Below, piece by piece: positions 35,693 to 44,596 of a DNA stretch of 64,000 bases. The notes beneath the pieces are model-generated. The model worked only from the letters and a program-made list of their open reading frames with translations, did not search any database and was not told the origin of the DNA. The stretch is from an uncultured Planctomycetales bacterium (GTDB taxonomy: Bacteria > Planctomycetota > Planctomycetia > Pirellulales > Thermoguttaceae). Each line of letters begins with the position of its first letter. Positions within the stretch are counted from its first letter, which is position 1. The stretch lies in NCBI GenBank assembly GCA_937889015.1, contig CALARR010000208.1, positions 1 through 64,000 on the forward strand. Direction: 5' to 3'. The translations under genes were made by a program, and so were the position numbers.

Positions 35693-37591
35693 GTGACACG
35701 ATCTCTCAAGACAAAACTGTTGCTGGCGATCGGCGTTCCGCTGTTGACCGTGTACGTGGTCCTGGCTGCCTCGGAGTACTACAGCACCTACCGCGATGCC
35801 CTGGGCGACATCCAGTCGCTGTTGACTGAGGTCGCCGGTCGGCAGGCCGCCGAGTTGGACAGAGAGTTGATTCGGGCGGAAGAACTGGCGAAGACCCTGG
35901 CCCTGGTCCTGAACTCCTCGCCTGACTTGACTTCCGACCGGCTGCAGACGACCTTGCGTGAGCACTTGCGCGCCAATCCGCTGGTCTTTGGCATGACCGC
36001 GGCATTTGAGCGGGGCGCCTTCTCGCCCGACGTAGAGTGGTTCGCGCCCTACTACTGCCGGGTGGCCGATGGCCAACTGCGCTTTGTGGACATCGCTCAA
36101 GTCAGTCCTGACTATGCGCACTACGACTGGTACCAACCGGCCAAGGCGGCTCGCGCGCCCGTGTGGAGCGAGCCCTATTTCGATACGGGCATCGGTGAGC
36201 GGATCATGTGTACCTTCACCGCGCCGTTGTTTCGGCAGGGGGACTTTCGCGGTGTCTTGACGGTCGATTTGCTGTCGGAAGACCTGCTCCGCGAGATCTC
36301 GCCGGCCCGGATGGAAAGCGGCTACTGCATGCTGATCAGCCGCAAGGGGACTTTCGTCTCGCATCCCGACCTTTCCCTGGTGATGCATCAGAGCATTTTC
36401 GGCCTGGCGGAACGGCACGACTTGCCGGACCTGGCCGCCGCGGGATGCGAGATGGTCGCGGGACGGGCTGGAGTGCGGCGGATCCGCGACTACCAGACAA
36501 GGGAGTGGAAGTGGATGGCTTTCGCGCCGGTGGATTCCGTGGGCTGGTCCCTGGCCGCCGTGATTCCGGAAGAAGAGATCATGGGCCCAATCTATGCCCA
36601 GCTCTTCCGCTTTCTGGGTGGCCTGGTAGGCGGCGTGATCAGCATCCTGGCGATCATCTGGCTGATGTCGGTCCGCGTCACGCGCCCGCTGGCCCGGTTG
36701 GCGGCAGCCGCCCAACAACTGGCGGCGGGGAATCTTGAGGTCTGCGTGTCGCCCTCCAAGGGGCGGGATGAAGTGTCGCAATTGACCGACACGTTCAACG
36801 CCATGGTGGTCAATCTGAGGAGCAATGTCGAAGCGCGCATCCGGGAGGAGACGGCGCGGCGCGAGGTAGAGCGCGACTTGCTCGCCGCGCGCGAGGTGCA
36901 AGCCTCGCTGCTGCCGGCCATGCTGCCCGCTCACGTGCAGCGCGGCTTCTGCCTCCACGCCTTCAATGCGCCGGCGCGGCACGTGGCGGGCGATTTCTAC
37001 GACTTCTTCTTCGTGACGCCCGATCGGCTGGCGGTGGTCATTGCGGATGTTTCGGGCAAGGGCCTGCCGGCGGCCATGTACATGGCCGTGACGCGTACCC
37101 GGCTGCGCGACTATGCCACCGCTCAGAAAACGCCCGCAGAAGTCGTTGCCGAGTTGAACCGCGATCTGGCCCAGGAGAACGAACGTGAGATGTTCGTGAC
37201 CCTGTTCTTCGGCTACTACCACCTGGCGACAGGGGAACTGACCTACGTGAATGGGGGCCACAATCCGCCGTGCCTGGTGCGCCGCGAGGGACGGTTGGAG
37301 ACTTTGGAACCGACGGGGCCTCTGGTGGGTCCGCTTGCCGGGGCGACCTTTGACAATGGGCAGTGCCACCTCGACCGGGGCGATATGCTGGTTTTGTTCA
37401 CCGACGGGGTTACGGAAGCCAACGCGCCGGAAGGGGAAATGTTCGGCGAGAAGCGGCTGGAGGCGATTCTGGTTTCGTCGGCCGCAGAGCCCGTCGCGAA
37501 GATCTGCGACCAGGTGATCCAGGCGGCGCGCGATTTCAGCCGTGGCGATCTGGCCGATGACGCCACCGTTCTTGCCTTGCGGCGCACCTGA
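35693..37591 (+). CDS. RsbU-type PP2C phosphatase with Cache sensor and HAMP
   Basis: 632 residues. A membrane segment (about 8-28), an extracytoplasmic dCache-like sensor (about 30-300, with SPDYAHYDWYQPAK and WSEPYFDTGIGERIM), a second membrane segment (about 303-325), HAMP (about 325-380), a short coiled coil and a SpoIIE/PP2C phosphatase domain (about 400-632) with GDFYDFFFV, IADVSGKGLPAAM and FTDGVTEA holding the metal-binding Asp residues. It should dephosphorylate a STAS protein in response to an external small molecule; dCache domains usually bind amino acids, carboxylates or similar. Start is GTG with AGGGA upstream. The divergent STAS/RsbW genes are the obvious partners. Confidence 0.93.
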   Translation: MTRSLKTKLLLAIGVPLLTVYVVLAASEYYSTYRDALGDIQSLLTEVAGRQAAELDRELIRAEELAKTLALVLNSSPDLTSDRLQTTLREHLRANPLVFGMTAAFERGAFSPDVEWFAPYYCRVADGQLRFVDIAQVSPDYAHYDWYQPAKAARAPVWSEPYFDTGIGERIMCTFTAPLFRQGDFRGVLTVDLLSEDLLREISPARMESGYCMLISRKGTFVSHPDLSLVMHQSIFGLAERHDLPDLAAAGCEMVAGRAGVRRIRDYQTREWKWMAFAPVDSVGWSLAAVIPEEEIMGPIYAQLFRFLGGLVGGVISILAIIWLMSVRVTRPLARLAAAAQQLAAGNLEVCVSPSKGRDEVSQLTDTFNAMVVNLRSNVEARIREETARREVERDLLAAREVQASLLPAMLPAHVQRGFCLHAFNAPARHVAGDFYDFFFVTPDRLAVVIADVSGKGLPAAMYMAVTRTRLRDYATAQKTPAEVVAELNRDLAQENEREMFVTLFFGYYHLATGELTYVNGGHNPPCLVRREGRLETLEPTGPLVGPLAGATFDNGQCHLDRGDMLVLFTDGVTEANAPEGEMFGEKRLEAILVSSAAEPVAKICDQVIQAARDFSRGDLADDATVLALRRT

Positions 37592-37909
37592 TGCGCAGCC
37601 GCAGGATGGCGATTGGGGCGGCAGCGGTGGCGTCTCTCATGCAAAACGTCCTTGGCCAGCGGCCGAAGGACAGTTTCGGTGTGTCTGAAGGAATGGTATC
37701 ATGGGTCGTGGGCAAGACGATGCTCGCCGCAGGCGTCGGGGGGCCCGGTGAGCCGGCCTCAATGGACATTCCCAGGCGGAATGTCACCTGAGGCCGGCAT
37801 TGGCCGCACGACACCGGGCGGCTATGGGGGTCGCGCGGTTCATCCGAAGGGTCATCGGCCGTGGATCCCATCAACTACCGGAGTTCGAAGCAATCATCCC
37901 AGGTGTGCC
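37592..37909. other. Intergenic region with hairpin
   Basis: 318 bases between the phosphatase and the next operon. It contains the hairpin at 37752-37798 and a possible but weak promoter (TATCAT at 37697-37702). No gene seen. Confidence 0.5.
37752..37798 (+). terminator. Long hairpin, terminator- or attenuator-like
   Basis: GCCGGCCTCA (37752-37761) pairs with TGAGGCCGGC (37789-37798), and after a small internal bulge ACATTCC (37766-37772) pairs with GGAATGT (37778-37784) around a 5-base loop. There is no T-run. It may end the phosphatase transcript or protect mRNA of the next operon. Confidence 0.5.
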
Positions 37910-39271
37910 ATGATTCGACAGGCTCTTTCGTTGTTGACACTCACGGTCTGCCTGCAGCCTGCGTCCGCGGCCGACGGCGATCCAGCACGGCTGACGAATG
38001 CGGGATTCGATGACGGGCTTTCGGGATGGGTATTCCGGCCGGGCGACGAGTCGCAGGCGACGGTCGAGGACGCGGGGCCCGCGCGAGGCCATGTTCTGCG
38101 TCTGCACCCCGAGGGCCGTCTTCTGGGCGTGGAAACCGCACGGCTGAAGATCGGCGAGGCGATCCAAACCGACCAGGCGTATGAGGTGGAGTTGGATCTG
38201 AAATGCGACGGTCTGGAAAAGGGCGTGTTCGCCGTGTCGATGTACTGCTTCGACGCGCAGGGCAAGTCGCTGAAGCAAATCGTGTTCTACCACCTCAATC
38301 CGCGGTCCAAGCCCCACGCATGGCGCAAGGTGGCCGATCAATTCGGCCCCGGCACGAGCAAACCTCTGCCGGAAGGCACGCAGAGCGTGTGCCTGCGGTT
38401 CTCCTTCCACGAGTCGGGCGGGGACTGCCGAGGCACGGTCTGGGTCGACAACCTGGCGTTGCGCCCTTGCGAGCCGGCCGCGCAAAACGGCTGGCCGGCG
38501 GAGATCGTGGCCGACGTGGGCGACTTGCAGGTCCGCTTCGAAAGCCGCTCGTTCTGGACGCTGTACCGCATCGACTATCGCTCCACCCGGTTGTGCATTG
38601 ACCGGTTCGGCAGCCACTACGGTTCGGTGGCCAATTTCCCCGATGTGGGATTCATCGGCTCCGGCCATACGGAGAACGAGAACGAGCAAGTCCTGGAGAA
38701 GAGGCTCACCGTGGATGGGCAACCGGTGGACGAACCGGCCGCCGCCGTGCGCTGCAATCGCATCGAGTTGCATAAGAAGTCGCGCATCCGCAGCCTGCTG
38801 CTGGAAACCAAGATCCTGGTGAACGAGAACCGAATCCTGGAAGAAGTCCAACTGCGGGCGGAACAACCCACGCCGGTCAACCTGATCTACCACTTCATGC
38901 ATCCCTGGACGCCGACCGCCACGGAGTACTGTGCCGAACTGCTGGATGGCACGCGTGTGGAAGGTTCGTTCACGGGCGACAAGTCGCAGAAGATCGACAA
39001 GGCGACCAGGTGGTCCGCCATCTACGACGGTCCTAGCCAGAAGGGCGCCGTGAGCTATGTGCTGTCGACACCCCAGAACGCGGAGTGGCGGACCCGCTAC
39101 TGGGATCAGCCGGAACGCTATCGCAAGCACTATTTCGTGACGTTCCTCAAGGAAACGGTTCCGGCTGACGTGACATTCCGCTACCGCATGCTGACGGTCC
39201 CCTTTGAATCGACGCCGGATCGCTGGAAACAAACCGTGGCCAGCCTGGTACAAGGCATGGGAAAGGACTGA
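37910..39271 (+). CDS. Exported protein with carbohydrate-binding-like N-domain, unknown
   Basis: 453 residues. Signal peptide about 1-21 (ending ASAAD). Residues about 25-190 read as a CBM4/9-type jelly roll (LTNAGFDDGLSGWVFRPGD, then YEVELDLKCDGL and VWVDNLALRPC). The C-terminal 260 residues are beta-rich, without a motif I recognise (VNLIYHFMHPWTP, GAVSYVLSTPQN). Start at 37910 is supported by the signal peptide. It lies only 9 bp upstream of the sensor kinase gene, so it is probably co-transcribed with a two-component system and could be its ligand-binding helper or target. Confidence 0.75.
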   Translation: MIRQALSLLTLTVCLQPASAADGDPARLTNAGFDDGLSGWVFRPGDESQATVEDAGPARGHVLRLHPEGRLLGVETARLKIGEAIQTDQAYEVELDLKCDGLEKGVFAVSMYCFDAQGKSLKQIVFYHLNPRSKPHAWRKVADQFGPGTSKPLPEGTQSVCLRFSFHESGGDCRGTVWVDNLALRPCEPAAQNGWPAEIVADVGDLQVRFESRSFWTLYRIDYRSTRLCIDRFGSHYGSVANFPDVGFIGSGHTENENEQVLEKRLTVDGQPVDEPAAAVRCNRIELHKKSRIRSLLLETKILVNENRILEEVQLRAEQPTPVNLIYHFMHPWTPTATEYCAELLDGTRVEGSFTGDKSQKIDKATRWSAIYDGPSQKGAVSYVLSTPQNAEWRTRYWDQPERYRKHYFVTFLKETVPADVTFRYRMLTVPFESTPDRWKQTVASLVQGMGKD

Positions 39272-39280
39272 TGTTCCCCG

Positions 39281-40720
39281 ATGTCCTCTGGACTGGGTCC
39301 TGAGTCGGAGTCACCAAGGGCCGTGATACACCGCTGGCTGATCGCCGTTGGATCCGTTCTGCTATCGGCCTGGGCCTTGCTCGCCTGGTGGCAGTATCAG
39401 GAGTACGGCAACGAACGGCACCTGGCCGAGGACGTGCTCGCCCACCAAGGCGAAGCCATCACCAAGGCTCTGGTGGGTGGGGTGCGCTCGCATCGCCGTC
39501 TAGGCCGTTTTCTCGAAGAGCAGATCCAGGCTATGCTGGACGAGTTTGCGACCTCGGAGAACGTGTTGGCGGTGTCCCTGCGATCCGACGACGGTTCGGT
39601 GCAGTTGACGGCCGGCAACCGTCAACTGCTGGACGAGACCCACTCCGCGCAGCCGGGGTGGTTGCCGCAGGCCTTCTTGTGCCAGCAGCACTTTGAACTG
39701 CCTGACGATACCACCGGGCCTCCGGCCGGATGGGGTGAAGGCCCGGGGCTGGGACGCGGCTGGGGCCGTGGGCGCGGAGGTGGCGGCGGCGCGGGATTGA
39801 CGCGCGCGGAACCCGGCGACACGCGAGCCTCCGGCGAACGCGGCACCATGGGCGGTCCACTGGTCCCCGGCACTGCCTTAACTTTCCGGCTGCTGTTGGA
39901 TCGCTCGCATGCCGATGACCAACTGCGCAACTCGGCCTGGTTACGCGGATTGTTGGTGGTCGCCGCGGGCTTGTTCCTGCTGGCCGTGGCCATGGCCTGG
40001 CACGCATCGGTCAATCTCGTCGACGCGCGGGCCCGGACGCACTTGCTGGAACTCGAGGCACGGCGTCTGCGCGAGTTGGGCCAGGCGGCGGCCGGTTTGG
40101 CCCATGAAACGCGCAACCCGCTGGGCCTGATCCGCGGCTGGATGCAGCGGTTGGCGGAAGAGAGCCTGGCGGGCACGCGATTGAGCCAGGCCCAGGCCGT
40201 GATCGAGGAGTGCGATCGGCTGACGGCGCGGATCAACCAATTCATGGCTTTCGCGCGCCCTCGCTCACCCCAGATCGAATCGATCGAGGTCCGGCCGCTG
40301 ATCGAGGAACTGGCCAACTTGCTGGAACCGGATCTGGAGACCAAGAGCCTGACCATCGACCGGGCGCGTGTGTCGCAAGCGACTCGCGTGTATGCCGACC
40401 GCGAGGCCTTGCGCCAGGCATTGTTCAACCTGCTGGGCAACGCCATCTATTTCTCTCCGCAAGGCGGCTGCCTTGAAATCGCATTGGTCGCCGGGCACGA
40501 CGCGTGCTGGCGAATCGAGGTGGCCGACCGGGGGCCAGGCGTGCCGGCCGAGTCGATGCCCTTGCTGTTCACTCCCTATTTCACCACGCGTCCCAACGGC
40601 ACCGGCCTGGGCCTGGCGATCGTACAGCAGATCGCCGCCGTACACGGCTGGCAGGCCGGTTACACGCCGCGCTGCGGTGGGGGCGCTGTCTTCTGGCTGG
40701 ATCAGATACATGCCGGATAA
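39281..40720 (+). CDS. NtrB/ZraS-like sensor histidine kinase
   Basis: 479 residues. Two membrane segments (about 17-38 and 223-245) bracket a 185-residue extracytoplasmic part that contains a Gly/Arg-rich insert (about 150-178, e.g. GLGRGWGRGRGGGGGAG). The cytoplasmic half has the H-box LAHETRNPLGLIRGWMQ (His275), N-box QALFNLLGNAIYFS, G1 DRGPGVP and G2 NGTGLGLAIVQQ. It is the class of kinase that pairs with sigma-54 activators. Its last 11 bases overlap the start of the response regulator gene, so the two are translationally coupled. Confidence 0.93.
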   Translation: MSSGLGPESESPRAVIHRWLIAVGSVLLSAWALLAWWQYQEYGNERHLAEDVLAHQGEAITKALVGGVRSHRRLGRFLEEQIQAMLDEFATSENVLAVSLRSDDGSVQLTAGNRQLLDETHSAQPGWLPQAFLCQQHFELPDDTTGPPAGWGEGPGLGRGWGRGRGGGGGAGLTRAEPGDTRASGERGTMGGPLVPGTALTFRLLLDRSHADDQLRNSAWLRGLLVVAAGLFLLAVAMAWHASVNLVDARARTHLLELEARRLRELGQAAAGLAHETRNPLGLIRGWMQRLAEESLAGTRLSQAQAVIEECDRLTARINQFMAFARPRSPQIESIEVRPLIEELANLLEPDLETKSLTIDRARVSQATRVYADREALRQALFNLLGNAIYFSPQGGCLEIALVAGHDACWRIEVADRGPGVPAESMPLLFTPYFTTRPNGTGLGLAIVQQIAAVHGWQAGYTPRCGGGAVFWLDQIHAG

Positions 40721-42041
40721 ACGCCCCACGATTCTCATCGTCGACGACGAGCCCTCGCAGCGCCGCCTGCTAGGCGGTTTCGTGCAATCGCGTGGCATGG
40801 ACTACGCGGAAGCGGCTTCCGGAGAAGAGGCCCTGGAGAAGATCGCCCGGCAAGTGCCCGATCTGGTGCTGCTGGACGTGCGTCTGCCCGGCATGAACGG
40901 CATCCAGACCTTGGAGCACATCCGCGCCACGGATGCCAATCTGCCGGTGGTGCTGATCACGGCCCACGCCGACCTGCGTCAAGCGGTGAGCGCCATGAAA
41001 GGCGGAGCCGACGACTATCTGGCCAAGCCAGTGGATCTGGACGAACTCGAAGCGGTGATCGCCGATCGCCTGCCGGCCGGAGAGCAAGGAGTGACGCAGG
41101 GAACGCTGCCGCCCTTGCCCGAGGGCTTTGTCTGCGAGAGTGTGGCCATGCGGAGGGTACTGGAGACGGCGGCCGTTGTGGCCCCTTCCGAGGCCCCGGT
41201 GCTGATCCTCGGCCCCAGCGGATCCGGTAAGGAAGTGGTCGCCCAATTGATCCACCGCTGGAGTCCGCGCTGCGACGGGCCGCTGGTGGCCGCCAATTGC
41301 GCCGGCCTGCCGGAGACGTTGATCGAGAGCGAACTGTTTGGCCACACCAAAGGCGCCTTCACTGGCGCTGGCGAGACGCGGCTGGGGTTCTTCCGCGCCG
41401 CGCACAACGGTACCCTGTTCCTCGACGAGATCGGCGAGTTGCCTTTGCCGCTGCAACCGAAGCTGCTACGCGCCTTGGAATCGCGCCAGATCACGCCGGT
41501 CGGCAACGATCGTCCCGTGCCCTGCGACACGCGGCTGGTGGCGGCCACCAATCGCGACCTGGGCCAGGCGGTGCGCGACGGCCAGTTCCGCGATGACCTG
41601 TACTACCGCATCAACGTCGTGGAACTGAGCGTGCCCCCCCTGACCGATCGTGCCGACGACATTCTGCCCTTGGCCAGGCAGTTCGCCGGCGAATTCGCCC
41701 ATGGGCCCGTACGACTGTCGCCCCAGGCGGTCCAGTGCCTGCTGGGCTATCCGTGGCCGGGCAACGTGCGTGAGCTGCGAAACGCGATCCAGCGCGCTTG
41801 CCTGCTTTCGCGCGGCGACATCATCCTGCCTGAGCATCTGCCGCCGAAGATCGCCGGCCTGGCCACCCAGGCGCCCAGCGCCGAGACTTCGGCCGGGCGT
41901 CTGTCGCAGGTGGAGCGCGCCGCAATCCTGGCCACGCTGGCCGAATGCGACGGCAATCGCACCCACGCCGCCAAGAAGCTAGGCATCAGCCGGCGCGCCC
42001 TGATCTACAAGCTCCGCGCCATCGAGACGGAGAAGTCCTGA
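40710..42041 (+). CDS. NtrC-family sigma-54-dependent response regulator
   Basis: 443 residues: receiver domain (about 1-120) with acidic Asp12/Asp13, phospho-acceptor Asp56 in LVLLDVRLPG and Lys in AKPVD; AAA+ domain (about 140-370) with Walker A GPSGSGKE, the sigma-54-contacting GHTKGAFTGA loop and Walker B LFLDEIGELP; Fis-type HTH at the C-terminus (GNRTHAAKKLGISRRALIYK). It activates RNA polymerase carrying sigma-54 when phosphorylated by the kinase encoded just upstream. A possible sigma-54 promoter at 43375-43390 lies downstream. Confidence 0.95.
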   Translation: MPDKRPTILIVDDEPSQRRLLGGFVQSRGMDYAEAASGEEALEKIARQVPDLVLLDVRLPGMNGIQTLEHIRATDANLPVVLITAHADLRQAVSAMKGGADDYLAKPVDLDELEAVIADRLPAGEQGVTQGTLPPLPEGFVCESVAMRRVLETAAVVAPSEAPVLILGPSGSGKEVVAQLIHRWSPRCDGPLVAANCAGLPETLIESELFGHTKGAFTGAGETRLGFFRAAHNGTLFLDEIGELPLPLQPKLLRALESRQITPVGNDRPVPCDTRLVAATNRDLGQAVRDGQFRDDLYYRINVVELSVPPLTDRADDILPLARQFAGEFAHGPVRLSPQAVQCLLGYPWPGNVRELRNAIQRACLLSRGDIILPEHLPPKIAGLATQAPSAETSAGRLSQVERAAILATLAECDGNRTHAAKKLGISRRALIYKLRAIETEKS

Positions 42042-42190
42042 CTTTCAAGCGGCAGAGCCGTTGCCGGCATTCCGATGGGAGGTCGGGAATTCTATAGCCG
42101 GCCCAGAACCTGTTGGCTGGTCAGTCCTGCTGGGCCGCTCGGCCTGGCTGGGGCGGTTATGGGATACGTTCCCGGCCGGAAGAGCGTCGT

Positions 42191-43198
42191 TCAGGAGGAC
42201 TGCGGCGTCCAATAGTGCATCAGCCGGGCGAATTCGTCGAACATGATCTGCGGGATCTCGGGACGAACACCGGCCGCGTCCCAGGCACCGTAGTCAAACG
42301 CAATCAGACCGCCTTCGGCCGTGCCCCAATGGCGGACCAGCAGGCGCGCCTCTTCGCGGACTTCGGCCTCGACGCCGCGCGGCAACGTGGACTGAATGTC
42401 GACCGTGGCCAGAAAACACACCTTGCCTCGATACTGTTCGCCGAACTCCACCAAGCCGTAGTTTCGCGATTGCTGCATGTTCAACACGTCCGCGCCCAGT
42501 TCGAGGAACAGCGGGACGAAGTCGTTCACGCGGCCGCAACTGTGCAGGATCACGTGCCAACCGCAGTCGTGGACTGCGTCGAAGATGGCTTGGTAGCCGG
42601 GAGCGAAGAACTCCTGAAAGGTTTTGCGGCTGATGAAGGTACGTTCTTGCGTGCCCCAGTCGTCGGTCACGAAGAGGGCGTGAATCCGCTGGCCAAACCG
42701 GCGGTGCAGTTCCCGGCATTGCCGGACCTTGAAGTCCACGATCATATCCAGCACGCGCCGCACGCGATCCGGCTCAAGATACAAGTCCTCCATCGTGGCC
42801 GTAAACCCGCGCAGCTTATGCAGCCGCGAGAACAATAGCGAATGGGCCGTGAGGCAGACGTAGCGGTCTTCGGCGGCGCGCAACAGGGGGGCCAACCGCT
42901 CGTAGTAGAAGGGATTGCATGGGTTGGGCGGCCGATAACGGTCCAGAGCCGACCAGTCGGCCAACGGATACTCGCTGACCTGCCCGATGTTCTTCACGGC
43001 GGTCGTGCTCCAGCCACAGCCCCAGTCGTCGGCGCCGGGCGTGTCGAAGAACCAGCCGGCCTCGGCGCGATCCATCTCCCAAATGTTGCAGATGTCGTCC
43101 GGAAATCCGGCCAGCTTGTGGTTCCAGTGCTGCCAAAAAGGCAGACGCGGCGGCCGGTCGAACTCAATCGCACGGCGCACTAACTCATGGCGATCCAT
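42191..43198 (-). CDS. Uroporphyrinogen-decarboxylase-fold protein 1
   Basis: 335 residues, cytoplasmic. It has the URO-D/methyltransferase barrel with the His-x-Cys metal motif VILHSCGRVNDFVP, in the C-terminal half, and ADVLNMQQSRNYGLVEF. True HemE proteins keep a different N-terminal arginine and aspartate set, so this belongs to the broad planctomycete URO-D-like group related to corrinoid or thiol methyltransferases (MtaA/MtbA-like). Substrate unknown. Start at 43198 follows TGAGGA. A second, diverged member lies at 46715. Confidence 0.85.
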   Translation of the reverse strand: MDRHELVRRAIEFDRPPRLPFWQHWNHKLAGFPDDICNIWEMDRAEAGWFFDTPGADDWGCGWSTTAVKNIGQVSEYPLADWSALDRYRPPNPCNPFYYERLAPLLRAAEDRYVCLTAHSLLFSRLHKLRGFTATMEDLYLEPDRVRRVLDMIVDFKVRQCRELHRRFGQRIHALFVTDDWGTQERTFISRKTFQEFFAPGYQAIFDAVHDCGWHVILHSCGRVNDFVPLFLELGADVLNMQQSRNYGLVEFGEQYRGKVCFLATVDIQSTLPRGVEAEVREEARLLVRHWGTAEGGLIAFDYGAWDAAGVRPEIPQIMFDEFARLMHYWTPQSS

Positions 43199-43696
43199 GA
43201 CGATTCCTCAACACTGGCTGTGGCGGTTGGAGACAGGTTTCATGATCGGGAAGCTGGCGGCAGGCAACAAGAGTGCCTTTGCGCAAAGACCGACCGATTT
43301 GCGGCGTAGGACGATCGAGAAGCGGAAGGCGCGCGGAGCGATGGTCCCAGCGAGCGGTCGTGGCGCTTGTCAACGGGCACTGGATTTGCATCCGTGTGGA
43401 CCGGCGTCTGGACAGCCTTGATAGACCGCTCCTCAAGGACGGACGGCAGGTACGGCTTTCGCGTCGTAAGTCTTTGGCAGCCTACGACCTGCGAATCAGA
43501 ATCGGCTTGCGTCCGGCCAGCGATGCTGGTCGGCGGGAGGAAGATCTCTGCAAAAGGACGTCAATCGTGTAAGATCCACCCTGCAAGAGTTGCGCACCAT
43601 ACCCACGGTAGGCCGCGGCCTTCACCTTGGCTGCCTGCCCCGCCGGCCATCCCTATCCTCGTCACATTCCGTTCATCCGACAGCAGGAGAGAGTCC
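43199..43696. other. Divergent intergenic region with possible sigma-54 promoter
   Basis: 498 bases between the URO-D-like gene and the TPR gene. It contains the -24/-12 candidate at 43375-43390 and a 6-bp inverted pair GTCGTA/TACGAC near 43466-43491. No gene is supported. Confidence 0.5.
43375..43390 (+). promoter_or_regulatory. Candidate sigma-54 (-24/-12) promoter
   Basis: GGGCAC, five bases, TTGCA: the invariant GG (43376-43377) and GC (43388-43389) are exactly 10 bases apart as required, with one mismatch in the -24 element. It points to the TPR/polyferredoxin genes, about 305 bases away, and lies 1.3 kb after a sigma-54 activator gene. Single short motifs occur by chance, so this is tentative. 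Confidence 0.35.
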
Positions 43697-44545
43697 ATGG
43701 ACTGCCGCCTCAGAATGATCAGCCTGACGATTGCCGCGGTGTGTCTGGCGGCGCTTCCCGTGCATGCCCAGTCGGCCGCCGACAGCTTCACCCAGGGTAA
43801 GGCCCTTTTGGCGGAGGGGCAATTGCAGCCGGCGCTACAGGCCTTTGCTGCGGCGGTCCGAGCCGATCGCAACAACCAGGAGTACATGCAGCAGTACGCG
43901 TTGTTGCGTCAGATCATCGATTTGCGTGCGCGTCTGGAGGGCGAACGCGACGCGCAGCGTTGGGAATACGTGGCGCGTGCCTTGCACAGCTATTACTTCA
44001 GCCAGGCCATGTATCCGATGGCCCTGGAGTTGAGCCAGCAGATGTCTGCACGCCTGAAGGACAGCACTTCCGCGTTGCTGGTAGCGGAAACGGCCCTGGC
44101 GATGAACAAGAACGACGTGGCGGCAGAGGCGCTGTCGGCGTTGGAGGAAAGCCAGCAGAGCACCTCCAGTCGGGCTTTGCTCGGCGTGGCTTTGGCGCGC
44201 GAGGGCAAGTTGGCGGAGGCCAAGAAGATCGCGCAGGGCCTGGAGTTGTCGACCGAGGAGCAGATGGGCGTGCTGTACAGCGCGGCCCGATTGCAGTCGG
44301 TGGTGGGCGACACGTCGGCGGCCATGGCCACGCTTACCAAGTGCTTCGAGTCTACTCCGCCCAGCCGTCTGGAGGGCCTGAAGCAATACGCGCGGCAGTG
44401 CGCAGACTTCGGCACGATCGCATCCACGCCGGCCTTTGCGCAGGTCTTGCAGACGGGGTCGAAGATCGCCGAGTCGAAATGCTCGGGCGGTTCCGGCTGC
44501 GCCAACTGCCCGATGCGTGGCAACTGCCAGCAGCCGCAGAAGTAG
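43697..44545 (+). CDS. Exported TPR protein with C-terminal Cys cluster
   Basis: 282 residues. Signal peptide about 1-25 (ending HAQS). Residues about 27-230 are TPR-like helix pairs (AEGQLQPALQAFAAAVRADR, ALAREGKLAEAKKIAQG). The tail has four Cys, at 262, 268, 271 and 277 (CSGGSGCANCPMRGNC), a spacing suited to a metal or Fe-S site; the arrangement is not a haem motif. Start follows AGGAGAG. It sits 51 bp before a NapH-like membrane polyferredoxin, so it may be the periplasmic redox or assembly partner of that protein. I know no characterised homologue. Confidence 0.8.
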   Translation: MDCRLRMISLTIAAVCLAALPVHAQSAADSFTQGKALLAEGQLQPALQAFAAAVRADRNNQEYMQQYALLRQIIDLRARLEGERDAQRWEYVARALHSYYFSQAMYPMALELSQQMSARLKDSTSALLVAETALAMNKNDVAAEALSALEESQQSTSSRALLGVALAREGKLAEAKKIAQGLELSTEEQMGVLYSAARLQSVVGDTSAAMATLTKCFESTPPSRLEGLKQYARQCADFGTIASTPAFAQVLQTGSKIAESKCSGGSGCANCPMRGNCQQPQK

Positions 44546-44596
44546 CCGACCGGCGGACGGAAACCAGCCACGAATCTCTCGCCCCCCTCGTCGCCG

